A stretch of 64,000 nucleotides of DNA from Lysinibacillus sp. KCTC 33748 (lineage in GTDB: Bacteria > Bacillota > Bacilli > Bacillales_A > Planococcaceae). The stretch spans positions 62,001 through 126,000 of the forward strand of contig NZ_MWSJ01000009.1 of NCBI RefSeq assembly GCF_002237755.1, written 5' to 3'. Shown here in pieces: positions 26,761-35,699 of this stretch. The notes below the pieces were generated by a model that ran no database searches, was not told where the DNA came from, and saw only the letters and a program-made list of their open reading frames with translations. A program made the position numbers and the translations under genes. Each line of letters begins with the position of its first letter. Positions within the stretch are counted from its first letter, which is position 1.

Positions 26761-27876
26761 TTATAAATCAGGGTATAGTGTTGAATTGTAAAACTTTTTA
26801 TCTTTCTCAAAATATCGATTGTACTTATTAAAATAAACCTCGAAATCTTCGACCACTTTATATTTAGTATAAAGATTAATTATTGTTTTTTCATATGTAG
26901 TTAAATTCGAAAAAAAGATTCTAAAATAATTATCTTTTTCATCCCCATTTATATTACTACCTTCTAGAAAATCTATTACAGATATAATACTTTCAAAATA
27001 ATGATGGAAAGGAAATTTGAAATTATAATCTACTATATAGATAGCATTAACTTTATATTCTTCATCATTAAGAAATTGCTTCTGTATTCTATTAATAAAA
27101 TTATCATTATTGAATCTGATCAAATAATTTTCTAATTCTTCATAATTAAATTTAAAAACATAGAAAACTGCCATATCTCCTTTTTCCCTCATAATTTCAT
27201 CATTTCTTGAACCATTGAGGTGCTTTTTTGCAAGACGCACAAAAGTTTGAACATCATACTCTGAATCTATTTCAGAGGTACCATAATTAACTTTATTATA
27301 AAAATTAATAAAATCTGATCCTAGTTCAGCTAAGGAATCTTGTTCTCTAAATAGCATCTTTTTTAAACACGATATTAAAGATTCTTTTTTGTAGTAATTT
27401 TCGATAGCTTCATAAATATTTATAAACACATCTTTATCATTTACAGTCGTACCATATAAAGTTAAACCTTTTACTAAATTATTATGCATATTAATCATAT
27501 TAAAAAATGTCGTCTCAAATTGTTGTTTTAGCATTGTATCATTAGTTATTCTATATTGTTCATTTGCTTTAGCTAGTTCTTCTCTTGTCATTTGCAGTTC
27601 TTCTCGTTGCAATCCTAGTTCCTTTCTCTGCATTACAATAGTAGAGATTAAAAACAAAATACTGGCTAACGATAAAAATCCAACTGTTGAACCACCTAAA
27701 AAATCTCCGACAGTTCCTAATTTAGCAAACGAATCAAATGATAAACTAGATTTTGAAAAAAAGAAAATTGCTATCGGGATTAATATGGCAAAACATATAG
27801 TAATTATTCCTCCAATAATCCATTTATTTTCATTTTCCTTAATCCACTCTTTAAATGGTTTTTTTTCACTTGACAT
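26761..27876 (-). CDS. Putative phage abortive infection protein, AbiC-like (putAbiC family)
   Basis: Start at 27876 (MSSEKKPFKEWIKENENKW) with AGGAAG at 8 nt; 371 aa. Two membrane spans near residues 20-42 and 60-82, a coiled coil (LGLQREELQMTREELAKANE), then QQFETTFFNMINMHNNLVKG, the signature of the putative AbiC family, and a long helical, charged cytoplasmic part. Members act or are thought to act in stopping infection by other phages. It is an extra gene between the early and packaging genes, AT-richer than its neighbours. Probable superinfection defence carried by the prophage; function is by family only. Confidence 0.75.
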   Translation of the reverse strand: MSSEKKPFKEWIKENENKWIIGGIITICFAILIPIAIFFFSKSSLSFDSFAKLGTVGDFLGGSTVGFLSLASILFLISTIVMQRKELGLQREELQMTREELAKANEQYRITNDTMLKQQFETTFFNMINMHNNLVKGLTLYGTTVNDKDVFINIYEAIENYYKKESLISCLKKMLFREQDSLAELGSDFINFYNKVNYGTSEIDSEYDVQTFVRLAKKHLNGSRNDEIMREKGDMAVFYVFKFNYEELENYLIRFNNDNFINRIQKQFLNDEEYKVNAIYIVDYNFKFPFHHYFESIISVIDFLEGSNINGDEKDNYFRIFFSNLTTYEKTIINLYTKYKVVEDFEVYFNKYNRYFEKDKKFYNSTLYPDL

Positions 27877-28077
27877 ACATAACACTTCCTATCTACCTAC
27901 AATTGTAAGTGAATATGGAGAAAATGTCATTAACGTATAAATAATCAGTCATGTTATTCTCTTCTCAAATAACAGACAATCAACCTAATTTCATCAAGAT
28001 CGTCATTACCCATTACCAACTCAAACATTTGGTATGTCGCTTCGATAAAATTATCTCCTTGCCAATTCCCTTGTTAG

Positions 28078-28260
28078 TTATTTTGATTCAACATACGCTA
28101 CAATTTTATCCTCTGATTCTTTCGGTATGTCTACTTTGTTATTGAAATACTGACTAATCCAACTTTTCGAGCAACCTAGTAATTCTGCTAAGTCCTTCGC
28201 TTTAATCTTCTTTAGTCTCATTTCCATCAATAGCTGGCATCTTTCTTTATATGTTTTCAT
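28078..28260 (-). CDS. Small XRE-type helix-turn-helix protein, 60 aa
   Basis: Start at 28260 (MKTYKERCQLLMEMRLKKIK) with GGAG 6 nt upstream. DLAELLGCSKSWISQYFNNK is a clear HTH (about residues 24-45), the rest is a short helix. The protein is nothing more than a DNA-binding domain, like Cro-type or excisionase-like regulators. It lies downstream of the RNA polymerase gene and upstream of the AbiC-like gene on the same strand, and is divergent from a tiny plus-strand frame at 28378. Confidence 0.75.
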   Translation of the reverse strand: MKTYKERCQLLMEMRLKKIKAKDLAELLGCSKSWISQYFNNKVDIPKESEDKIVAYVESK

Positions 28261-28377
28261 ATAATCTCCATTCATGTTTTATTCTTGGTGTTACTACTTC
28301 CTTAGTTGCTTAAAAGAACAGTCCCAGTGTCTAGGTGCTGTCCAAATCAAAAAACAAGAACATAGGAGGAATATAAT

Positions 28378-28476
28378 ATGCCAAAAAGGAAAAGACCTGA
28401 ATGTCTCTATCCTTGTAGTGACATATTATTGTTCGTTATCTCCTTAGATATTAAGCATTTCCGACTAATCAATTAA
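28378..28476 (+). CDS. Possible small peptide, 32 aa, with strong ribosome site
   Basis: MPKRKRPECLYPCSDILLFV followed by ISLDIKHFRLIN. AGGAGG at 28364-28369 is 8 nt before the ATG, stronger than for most genes here, and the peptide has a basic N-terminus and a hydrophobic half. It lies against the strand of the surrounding early genes and ends 13 bp before the stop of the RNA polymerase gene. Could be a small membrane peptide or chance. Confidence 0.35.
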   Translation: MPKRKRPECLYPCSDILLFVISLDIKHFRLIN

Positions 28477-28488
28477 GCCAATGTTCTA

Positions 28489-31272
28489 CTATTTTTGCTC
28501 AAAAACTGATAAAAACTTTTTCGGCTCAGATTGATATACAGCATTCATAATTTGAATTTGATTGTCTTCAATAGTATTTGATTCAAATAGATGATACATA
28601 ATAGAAAAAATCGTAGTAGTTTTGATTGTGCGTTTCTTCATAGAGCTTTTAATTATGTTCCCACTAAGCACAATTTTCTTAGCGATTATTCCCCTATCTT
28701 CTGAATTAGCTTTTAATAGAGAAGTTCTATAGTGTTTCATTTTATCTGTGTAAGTGTCAACCAATGAGATAATTTCATTTTCTTGTTTATTGTTAGCATT
28801 GCGAACGTGGAAAATCTCACCTGTTTCAATATCAAAAGGCATTACTAATTCGAACATATTAATTACATCAGATGATTTTAGTTCTTTAGCCCGTCTGATT
28901 TTAGTAGTTAGTTCTTCTGCTGTTTCACGATTACGAACGTCATAGATGTCAACTACATAATCCATTGCAGTTTTATAGCTAGTGTATTTACGTTTGTGAT
29001 TCCTTCCGTTGTTCATGAAGCTAGGGAAAAGATTCTTACCCTCATCATCTTGTTTCATTCGAGATTTAACTAGCAAAGATAGTCGAACAAGCTCTTTCTC
29101 CGCATCAATGTCATAGGCTTTTTTAGCGCCATCAATAGCGATTGTAGATAATACTGATATGATTTCAACGACTTCTTTCATCTCTTTGTATAACGCTGTA
29201 TGACCGTTAAGCTTTGCATCATACATAACCGATTGAGCGGTTTGTCCTACGTTCACAACCATTCCGATAAGCTCCGAAGCGATTGTTTTGTCAACTTTAG
29301 CACGATTTAGGCTATCTAATACATAGCGGTTAGAAGTAGCTGAAACACCATTCAAACAAACTTTAGCGTCATTATTACGAGCAACTTCTACAATTGTTTT
29401 ATTATTCGTGATTAACATTGTATCTGAATCATAGTCACAACCAGACAAGATATCTTGAACAGGAAATTCAATGGCATTTACAGCGACAATGTTTTTTGTG
29501 AAATTAAAGTATTTGTCAATAAGAGGTTTTTTAGTGTTGATTGCATATAGTAGGTTATTAGCAGATGTGTGAGGATTACGGAAGCATACAACTTCTTCAC
29601 CATTTTTAAAGTTCTTATTATAAATTTGATTGCCGTTCATGTGGTGTGTATTCTTGTCGTTTACGTCAAACTTTCCTATTGCAGAGAATAAGAATTCTAT
29701 CGGATTACCAATTAGTACAGCGTAGTCACCAGTGATACGTATTTTACCTTGTTTCATATGTGCTACGTATTTATTAATAGTCTTTCTTTTGAATGTATTA
29801 AATAGCTCAGTCTTAGCAATATCATTGTTATAATAGAATAAGTTTGCTAACATCTCATTGCTGTTTGTCATTGTTGCAGTATCTAATAGATGTTGTGCAA
29901 ATGCTTCATCATCATTTTTGATTGTGTTAATATAGTCAACTTCGAATTTTGATAATTCTTGAACCCCCTTAATATCTAAGTCTAATGAATTAACCATTTG
30001 ATATGACATTTGTTGAAGTGGCATTCCATTTTTATCATTTCCTAGCTTAGTTGAGGATTCAGACTTACATACACCGAAGGTATTCTTTTCTGCTTTAATT
30101 ATTTTCTTCCAATGGTTGTACATATCTTTATCAGTGCCTACGAATCTGCTGAACTTAAACACTTTTAAGCTTGAAGGTGTGATAATCATATGTATATCTT
30201 TAACTTTAACTTTGTTACCTAGCATATCTTTAATAGTAGCAGTCTCATACTCTGAGCCGAATTGGTCTCTCATGAAATCAACTACATTTGTATTGAACAC
30301 ACATGATTTAAAGAAGTGTTGACGCAATAGCATCATTCCTTGACCATTGAAATATTGAGAGTCTAATAGTCCAGAACCATCAAACAAACTGTTAGAGATT
30401 GTTGCGTTCTCATTTGCTTGAGATTTAAGTTTGACTCTACCGTCTACAGCGTCTTTAACAATTTCAATTGCAGACATGTTAAATACTGAATCAACATCAT
30501 CAATCAATAGAATGTGTTTAGGGTTAATCTTGATTGTGCCTTTAAGTGAAGATGTAACTAGTGACTCATAAGCAGACAATGAAGCTATGTCAATTTCTTC
30601 ACCGTTTTCAAAGTTGATACCCATTCTTGACCAATTAGTTATTTCTTTTGCTATATCTTCACGAATGAATAAGCATGAGCCTATACGAGACTTAGCAGAA
30701 GAACGTTTATATACAACGTAATTAACTTTTTCACCTTTGTAGTTAGTTAATGTAAAACCATTGACGTATAATTCATTACGTAATTCTTGTAGTGATAAAG
30801 TAGTTTCCCAAGCATCTTTATTAGCTTCGATTAATTGAGCGATTTCTTCATTGCGTGTATCAAGTTTTTCATTCAGTACTGCTAATCGTTCTTCAAAGTC
30901 TGGTTTCTCACCATGTTCATTTGTAAATGACTCTAGTGTACGAGCTTGAGAATCTTCAACTTTCTTTAAGACCGTCTTAACGTTACTTACTTTGCTTTTA
31001 AACTTAACATTGATAATATCGTCTGTATGGAATTTACGGATTGTCTTCATTGTCCGCCTATCTAACTCTTGAATATCAACTTTATCATTTTTACGGTTTG
31101 CAAATTCATTTATCCCCAGTTCTCGTAGCTTAATAAGTTCTAATGAATACGGAATGAAGCCGTCATACTTTGGTGTTAATGAAGCTCCTCTGTTCATATG
31201 CTCCCAAATGATTGACGCTTCTACTGATTGGATGAATGCACCTTCTGTTGATTTGTTTAAGTTTGCTTTCAT
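28489..31272 (-). CDS. Two-barrel RNA polymerase, YonO/RdRP-like superfamily
   Basis: 927 aa. EEVVCFRNPHTSANNLLYAI (Arg565) followed 48 residues later by SGCDYDSDTMLITNN (Asp613, Asp615, Asp617) is the order of catalytic motifs in the second double-psi barrel of multi-subunit RNA polymerases (R-x-P..H, then DFDGD-M) and of cellular RdRPs and phage SPbeta YonO. Upstream, ITGDYAVLIGNPIEF fits the barrel strand before it. The central Gly of D-x-D-G-D is Ser here. Length is close to YonO. No other homology to housekeeping subunits is seen. It probably transcribes phage genes as a single chain. AAGGGGGAAC precedes the ATG. The early region holds few other genes. Motif-based call; no search run. 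Confidence 0.75.
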   Translation of the reverse strand: MKANLNKSTEGAFIQSVEASIIWEHMNRGASLTPKYDGFIPYSLELIKLRELGINEFANRKNDKVDIQELDRRTMKTIRKFHTDDIINVKFKSKVSNVKTVLKKVEDSQARTLESFTNEHGEKPDFEERLAVLNEKLDTRNEEIAQLIEANKDAWETTLSLQELRNELYVNGFTLTNYKGEKVNYVVYKRSSAKSRIGSCLFIREDIAKEITNWSRMGINFENGEEIDIASLSAYESLVTSSLKGTIKINPKHILLIDDVDSVFNMSAIEIVKDAVDGRVKLKSQANENATISNSLFDGSGLLDSQYFNGQGMMLLRQHFFKSCVFNTNVVDFMRDQFGSEYETATIKDMLGNKVKVKDIHMIITPSSLKVFKFSRFVGTDKDMYNHWKKIIKAEKNTFGVCKSESSTKLGNDKNGMPLQQMSYQMVNSLDLDIKGVQELSKFEVDYINTIKNDDEAFAQHLLDTATMTNSNEMLANLFYYNNDIAKTELFNTFKRKTINKYVAHMKQGKIRITGDYAVLIGNPIEFLFSAIGKFDVNDKNTHHMNGNQIYNKNFKNGEEVVCFRNPHTSANNLLYAINTKKPLIDKYFNFTKNIVAVNAIEFPVQDILSGCDYDSDTMLITNNKTIVEVARNNDAKVCLNGVSATSNRYVLDSLNRAKVDKTIASELIGMVVNVGQTAQSVMYDAKLNGHTALYKEMKEVVEIISVLSTIAIDGAKKAYDIDAEKELVRLSLLVKSRMKQDDEGKNLFPSFMNNGRNHKRKYTSYKTAMDYVVDIYDVRNRETAEELTTKIRRAKELKSSDVINMFELVMPFDIETGEIFHVRNANNKQENEIISLVDTYTDKMKHYRTSLLKANSEDRGIIAKKIVLSGNIIKSSMKKRTIKTTTIFSIMYHLFESNTIEDNQIQIMNAVYQSEPKKFLSVFEQK

Positions 31273-31565
31273 AGTAGCTGTTCCCCCTTTTTTAGTTGAT
31301 TTTATATGTTGTTTTTTAATAGTCTGTGTGCTATATTGAATATAGAAATTTGGATAAATAGTTTTCTGAGCATATTTCCAAATAAGTTTATAGTTGGTTT
31401 TATGTTTACTTTTACAGCAAGCAATATTGTTTGTTGAGAAGAACCAAAAATTCTAGTTCACTTCCAGAAAGTTCGTTTCGTACTACCCCTATATTCCTTA
31501 CCTCTTAGTTTTCTTCTATTACTCAATACTTTTACTTTTATAATCAGTATTCTCCTAATTTATTA

Positions 31566-32711
31566 TCAGAATGGTAGTTCACCTAAATTGATTTCTGCAC
31601 GTTTTTTCCGTGGGTCTGTTGCTGATTTAACTAGCGTTTCTGCTACTTCATTCATTTTCATTTGTTGTATTTCATCTAGTGCAGTATTTTTAACACCTTT
31701 TACCTCAACCACTAATTGGCTATACTCATTTAGCTCCCCAATGGCTTCTAGTTTTTTTTCTAAAATATAATCTTCTTTTGATTTAGTTGGCATCAAGTCG
31801 TACTCTTTCTTAGTTTCCTTACCAAACTCTTGGATTTCACTTACTATAGTTATAGTAGGTGCTATACGGTCTGCTATGTCATCGCCTAATACAAAGTAGT
31901 CTTGATTTCTTTCCATTCTTATTAGTCCGTAATCATGTAGTGAACGCATGATGCCATATACCGAACTACGTGGTATATTCAACTTGCTCGCTACTGTTCT
32001 ATGTCCAACACGATACTCTTCGTTTTTATCTTCAAAGTAATCGTATTGACTTTTTAGGAATGAATAAACATAGAATGCTTTATCACCTAGACAAGCATGA
32101 TTCATACAAAAAGCAAACACCTCAAAAGGTATGTTTGTAAAGTTTGTGCCTTTATAGAATGTTCCTTGATTATCTTCTTCTAGTGTATTACTGTGAAATG
32201 CTAATACAGGTTTTTTAGAAGTGTATCTATTTGTCAATCCCATTGGTTCACGATAATACATATGTACGTGTTCTTTTAGGTCTGCATGTAGCTCTAGTAC
32301 ATTCGTAAATAATGGTAAGTCTGTATCTTCATCAGTTTCAAATGCTACTGGCAATTCGAATAATCCGATAGTCTCAGTCAAGTGATACTGGTCAAATAAG
32401 CCATTTTTCTTTATAAAAATATCAACAGTTTTATTACTAGCTGAACCTAGAATTCTTTTTACATCTTTAACGCTTGGAGCGTAGTGTGAATATTTGCACC
32501 ACCTATACAAGTAGGTCATGAAGTAGATATAAGAGTAAGCTGTAGAAACAGTCTTCCAAGTCTTAATCTCTTTTTCATGTGTCTTATAAATAGTTGGCAA
32601 CATCTCAAAATATTCATTAGAAACGCATACTGGGCTTTCTTGTTCAGCGTGTTTAAGTTGTTCTAACAATTGGTCGTAGTTGCTTGAATTGAATTGAGTG
32701 TTTTCTGTCAT
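31566..32711 (-). CDS. Winged-HTH DNA-binding protein, possible replication initiator
   Basis: 381 aa, start supported by AAGGGGAAC. N-terminal helical part with STAYSYIYFMTYLYRWCKYS; centre KAFYVYSFLKSQYDYFEDKN; then YRVGHRTVASKLNIPRSSVY and GIMRSLHDYGLIRMERNQDY, a winged helix (about residues 240-285). The C-terminal third is charged and helical. It follows the iteron region (33437-33614) and precedes the RNA polymerase gene. A Rep or DnaD-like role is possible; a transcription regulator is the alternative. I do not recognise the exact family. Confidence 0.55.
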   Translation of the reverse strand: MTENTQFNSSNYDQLLEQLKHAEQESPVCVSNEYFEMLPTIYKTHEKEIKTWKTVSTAYSYIYFMTYLYRWCKYSHYAPSVKDVKRILGSASNKTVDIFIKKNGLFDQYHLTETIGLFELPVAFETDEDTDLPLFTNVLELHADLKEHVHMYYREPMGLTNRYTSKKPVLAFHSNTLEEDNQGTFYKGTNFTNIPFEVFAFCMNHACLGDKAFYVYSFLKSQYDYFEDKNEEYRVGHRTVASKLNIPRSSVYGIMRSLHDYGLIRMERNQDYFVLGDDIADRIAPTITIVSEIQEFGKETKKEYDLMPTKSKEDYILEKKLEAIGELNEYSQLVVEVKGVKNTALDEIQQMKMNEVAETLVKSATDPRKKRAEINLGELPF

Positions 32712-32729
32712 AATTGAGTTCCCCTTGAG

Positions 32730-32921
32730 TTAGTTAGAATACTTTTTCTTTAGTTGAGTTAATTCTGTTACTGCGTTCATAAGTTCTACTGTGCATTTGA
32801 ATACGAACACTGTTTTATTGGGATTGTTCACATCTTTCTCAACGCTGTATTTTTGGTTTGTAATAAACCCTAGAGCATTCGCCATATATTTGTTACGTAC
32901 TGCGTATCTTTCTGTCAACAT
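32730..32921 (-). CDS. Small phage protein, 63 aa (DUF5659-like pattern)
   Basis: MLTERYAVRNKYMANALGFI, then TNQKYSVEKDVNNPNKTVFV and FKCTVELMNAVTELTQLKKK. The order of short strand, D-x-N-P, F-x-F, and helix resembles small early phage proteins of the DUF5659 kind. 18 bp before the wHTH gene on the same strand. Function unknown. Confidence 0.6.
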   Translation of the reverse strand: MLTERYAVRNKYMANALGFITNQKYSVEKDVNNPNKTVFVFKCTVELMNAVTELTQLKKKYSN

Positions 32922-33436
32922 AGTCGCATTATCCTTTTCTTAATTGAATTGATTCCTCCTAAAACACACCACACCAAAAAGAACCTCAGTTCATCTAAAT
33001 GCTCTTATTAATTTATTAAGTTAAAAATAAAAGAGAAGTTGCAAGACTAGGAGGAGGAAGAACTAGCCTTGCGAATAATGAGTGTGAAATTAACTTAGGA
33101 ACACTATCCAATGATGTACACCGCTGTTTTACGGTCTTCCTCACCAAAGATATGATAGAGGAAAAAGTAACGTAATCCTGCTTCGTTTCATATTGTGTTA
33201 TGAGTTTCAGTTCTATTAAACTTTTCCCTATCCATATAGTGACGTATTTTGTGAGTCTATTGCTTGATATACAAGGGGTTAAGTGTTTAGCGTTCGACAT
33301 TTTATGTTCATTTTTTAATATTTAAAGTCCTCTCCTACTAACCTTCCACTATGCAACCATTTCCATCGTCTATAATTTCAGCTTTGTGTCTACCTTCCCT
33401 TCTGTCGAAATGTTAGCGTATCACATTAAAAATTCT
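32922..33436. other. Gap in early region, no convincing gene
   Basis: A 94-codon frame on the minus strand (33016-33300) has no good ribosome site and an unlikely composition with PPPSLATSLLFLT at its end. On the plus strand a 50-codon frame around 33027-33176 (RLGGGRTSLANNECEINLGT) has protein-like composition but no start codon. AGGAGGAGGA at 33048-33057 is a ribosome-site-like string with only a tiny frame behind it. Nothing can be called. Confidence 0.5.
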
Positions 33437-33614
33437 AAAAGGTTACGTATACGGACAATTATAATACTACCTAAATTACTAGTACTATATTATTACTATT
33501 TTTATATTTTATTTTTTATGTTTTAGGTTATTTTATAACTGTCCGTATACGTAACCTTTTACATTTGTGTTGTATTAGTAAGATTGTTAATACTGTCCCT
33601 ATGAGCAACCTTTT
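33437..33614. repeat. Iteron cluster: perfect 21-bp inverted repeat plus a third degenerate copy
   Basis: AAAAGGTTACGTATACGGAC plus A (33437-33457) is exactly inverted at 33540-33560, with about 80 bp of nearly pure A+T between. A third copy, TGTCCCTATGAGCAACCTTT plus T, 33594-33614, matches the second at 17 of 21 positions in the same orientation. Each perfect copy contains the palindrome CGTATACG. Three protein-binding sites around an AT-rich stretch suggest a phage replication origin or a control region. Confidence 0.75.
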
Positions 33615-33638
33615 GCATAGACACAAGAGGAATCACTG

Positions 33639-33923
33639 CTATAATGCTTGTGCATCTACGAATAAATCTGATATGCAAACTCTTTTTTCGATAAACCCTA
33701 AACTATTAAGCGTCACAAGGTTCTCCACAGCTATTTGAATGTCTTGTGGTAGTTTTACTATTTCTCCTAGTCTAGAGTGCTTCACGAATATGTTGCCCTT
33801 CTCAGAAACCAAGTTACGTATTGACATGAACAATGTTTCGTCTAATGTTAATTTCAATTTGTTAATAAAATAAGATGCTACCACATTTTGTAATTCATTT
33901 AGATTGTTTAAGTTCGCTTTCAT
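33639..33923 (-). CDS. Small early phage protein, 94 aa
   Basis: Start at 33923 (MKANLNNLNELQNVVASYFI), with AGAGGTG 6 nt upstream. Helical N-terminal half, then FVKHSRLGEIVKLPQDIQIA and VENLVTLNSLGFIEKRVCIS, a possible winged-helix-like end. First gene of the leftward early operon, divergent from the XRE gene at 34057 and reading towards the iterons. Likely a DNA-binding or replication accessory protein, by position only. Confidence 0.55.
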   Translation of the reverse strand: MKANLNNLNELQNVVASYFINKLKLTLDETLFMSIRNLVSEKGNIFVKHSRLGEIVKLPQDIQIAVENLVTLNSLGFIEKRVCISDLFVDAQAL

Positions 33924-33947
33924 TCTATTCACCTCTATGTACATTAT

Positions 33948-33999
33948 GACTTATTAAATAAGTCTATAATCAAAATAGCATAGACTCATTTTATTAGTC
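33948..33999. promoter_or_regulatory. Two 17-bp operator palindromes between divergent early genes
   Basis: GACTTATTAAATAAGTC (33948-33964, perfect) and GACTCATTTTATTAGTC (33983-33999, imperfect) have the same length and half-sites, 35 bp apart, in the gap between the leftward early operon and the XRE gene. A likely plus-strand promoter for the latter ends in TATACT near 34029-34034. This is the layout of a phage genetic switch. Confidence 0.65.
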
Positions 34000-34056
34000 A
34001 ACACTTTGTATGCGTTTTGTGTTGTATGGTATACTTCCCTGTGGAGGTGTTAATAA

Positions 34057-34272
34057 ATGGTTGTTAAATCAAATTTAAAATACATATTGGATTCACAAGG
34101 TCTCTCTATTCGTGAGTTGGAAAGATTAACTGGGATATCGTTCGAAACGCTCAGAAGAATTGCTACGAATACAGCAACACGATACTCTGCTGATACATTA
34201 GATAAGTTATGCGAGGTATTGGATTGTGAAATATCAGATATATTGGTAAGAGAAAAAGGCTCGGATAATTAA
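34057..34272 (+). CDS. XRE-family regulator, candidate lysogeny switch protein
   Basis: 71 aa: LKYILDSQGLSIRELERLTG, then ISFETLRRIATNT and SADTLDKLCEVLDCEISDIL, a compact HTH of the YozG/Cro-CI type with no extra domain. GTGGAGGTG precedes the ATG. It is divergent from the early leftward genes with two palindromic operators between them, next to the integrase side, so it is the better candidate for the phage repressor. A hairpin terminator follows at once. Confidence 0.82.
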   Translation: MVVKSNLKYILDSQGLSIRELERLTGISFETLRRIATNTATRYSADTLDKLCEVLDCEISDILVREKGSDN

Positions 34273-34289
34273 ATCCGAACCTTTTTTAA
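34255..34289 (+). terminator. Terminator after the XRE gene
   Basis: AGGCTCGGAT AATTAA ATCCGAACCT followed by TTTTTT; the 5' arm overlaps the end of the gene. A-run on the other side allows weak two-way action. Confidence 0.85.
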
Positions 34290-34469
34290 AGATGTATTCA
34301 TATAAATTGTTGCTTCTAGTTTACTATCTTCTTCTACTAAAGCACTTCGATACCATAAGTACATTCTTTCGCATGCTTTAAACTCCGTTACTCAAAATCT
34401 CACTTCAAATTTCATAAAGAGAAATATAAAAGGTGCAAACAATGCATCCTTATTCAAAATATTGTCTAA

Positions 34470-35414
34470 CTAAAAAGGAAGCTCAACATAGTCTAGTTCT
34501 ACTTGTGTAATTATTCCTTTTACATCATCTGATAACATGCGTAACTGATCCAATTTTGATAGAGGTAACATGTATGTTTTTGGATTCCCCTCACTTGTAT
34601 ATTCAGCTACTCCTAATAAACCTCTTTCTACTAAATTCATTAGTGCCTTATCATAATTATCGGACAAAACTTCTTTTACGTATCCCTTTATTTGCCATTC
34701 CTTTATTTGAGCTAAAGTATGTTCCGATTTCAACCTACTACCCAAATAACGTTCTTCTGTATCCATTATAAATTTTATCAGCAATAATTCGCTGTCTGTT
34801 AAAACACCAGAAAGTATCATACTTTCTATAGATAACAGCTCCTCATTTTTTATATCTCCTGTAGACAGTGGACCAAATGAAACTGAGCTTTCTTGAGAAA
34901 TATTAGTGACATCACTAGATTTTCTTTTGTAATCTGTCACTTTCGTGTATAAGTGTTCAACAATTTTTGTTATGTCGTATTTATAGTATAGCCCTTTAGC
35001 TTGATATTCCTTTTTGTAGGCTTGTACTCTCTGGATTTCAGAAAAGTCTTCATCCATTGTGATGTGCTTATCAACAAAATAAAGCATAATCTCCTTCTCT
35101 TGCTGGATAAATAAATCAATTTCTTCAAGAGTACCAGATGGATGACTAGCAGTTGCTGACCCTAGTTTTTTCCAAAACACACCAATCAAAAGGTCACACT
35201 TACTTACTAACTTTTCATTTAATATTTGTTGTGGGTCTTCTCCTCTATAAGTAGGAGCTACATTTTCCCACCTTGCAGGAAGTAATACCACTTGCATATT
35301 TTCTGAATAAACTGTGTTCCATTTAAAAATAGCTTGTTCAATTTCATCTCTTTCTTGTGATACATCAGAAGGCGATGCAATTAAAACACGTAACACTTCG
35401 GCTTTAAATCCCAT
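34470..35414 (-). CDS. DUF4062-domain protein, candidate phage-carried defence gene
   Basis: 314 aa. Residues about 6 to 125 are a DUF4062 domain: VLRVLIASPSDVSQERDEIE, CDLLIGVFWKKLGS, and SGTLEEIDLFIQQEKEIMLY, which has a TIR/nucleotide-binding-like alternating pattern. The rest is a linker and a C-terminal part with helix-turn-helix-like segments (LAQIKEWQIKGYVKEVL). DUF4062 occurs at the N-terminus of several bacterial immune proteins, usually with an NTPase; here it stands alone with a short partner region. An accessory gene between integrase and early control genes. Role in excluding other phages is inference. Confidence 0.75.
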   Translation of the reverse strand: MGFKAEVLRVLIASPSDVSQERDEIEQAIFKWNTVYSENMQVVLLPARWENVAPTYRGEDPQQILNEKLVSKCDLLIGVFWKKLGSATASHPSGTLEEIDLFIQQEKEIMLYFVDKHITMDEDFSEIQRVQAYKKEYQAKGLYYKYDITKIVEHLYTKVTDYKRKSSDVTNISQESSVSFGPLSTGDIKNEELLSIESMILSGVLTDSELLLIKFIMDTEERYLGSRLKSEHTLAQIKEWQIKGYVKEVLSDNYDKALMNLVERGLLGVAEYTSEGNPKTYMLPLSKLDQLRMLSDDVKGIITQVELDYVELPF

Positions 35415-35699
35415 TTTGTTGTTCTACCTCTTTCTATACATCAATAATATAAAATTATACTACATTAGTAAAAAATTCAATATTATTTATAAAATAGACT
35501 GATTGCTTGCACTTGTAAGGTCGAGTTCAAAATTCCTTCTTCAATTAACCTGCTTCGAACTTATTGGGTTTTTCAGATATTATTTTAATATTTACTTTAT
35601 CTCTTTAAAAACTATGTTATTATACAATCCGTACATCTCCTAATTGTTTAATGTACTAAATTTTATATTACTACTTTCTGGTTGAAGGGGGCATATTGT
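35415..35699. other. 285-bp gap between divergent accessory genes
   Basis: AT-rich and without frames or strong hairpins. It must hold promoters for both flanking genes, but no clear -35/-10 pair stands out. Confidence 0.5.

Noticed and set aside
33016-33300. 94-codon minus-strand frame in the early phage region
   Set aside because: No ribosome site at the ATG, composition unlike a protein, and its end is the complement of an AGGAGGAGGA string.
33437-33614. Simple terminator or CRISPR-like repeat
   Set aside because: Arms are separated by over 80 bp of AT-rich DNA without a T-run after the second arm, and a third copy repeats in direct orientation.
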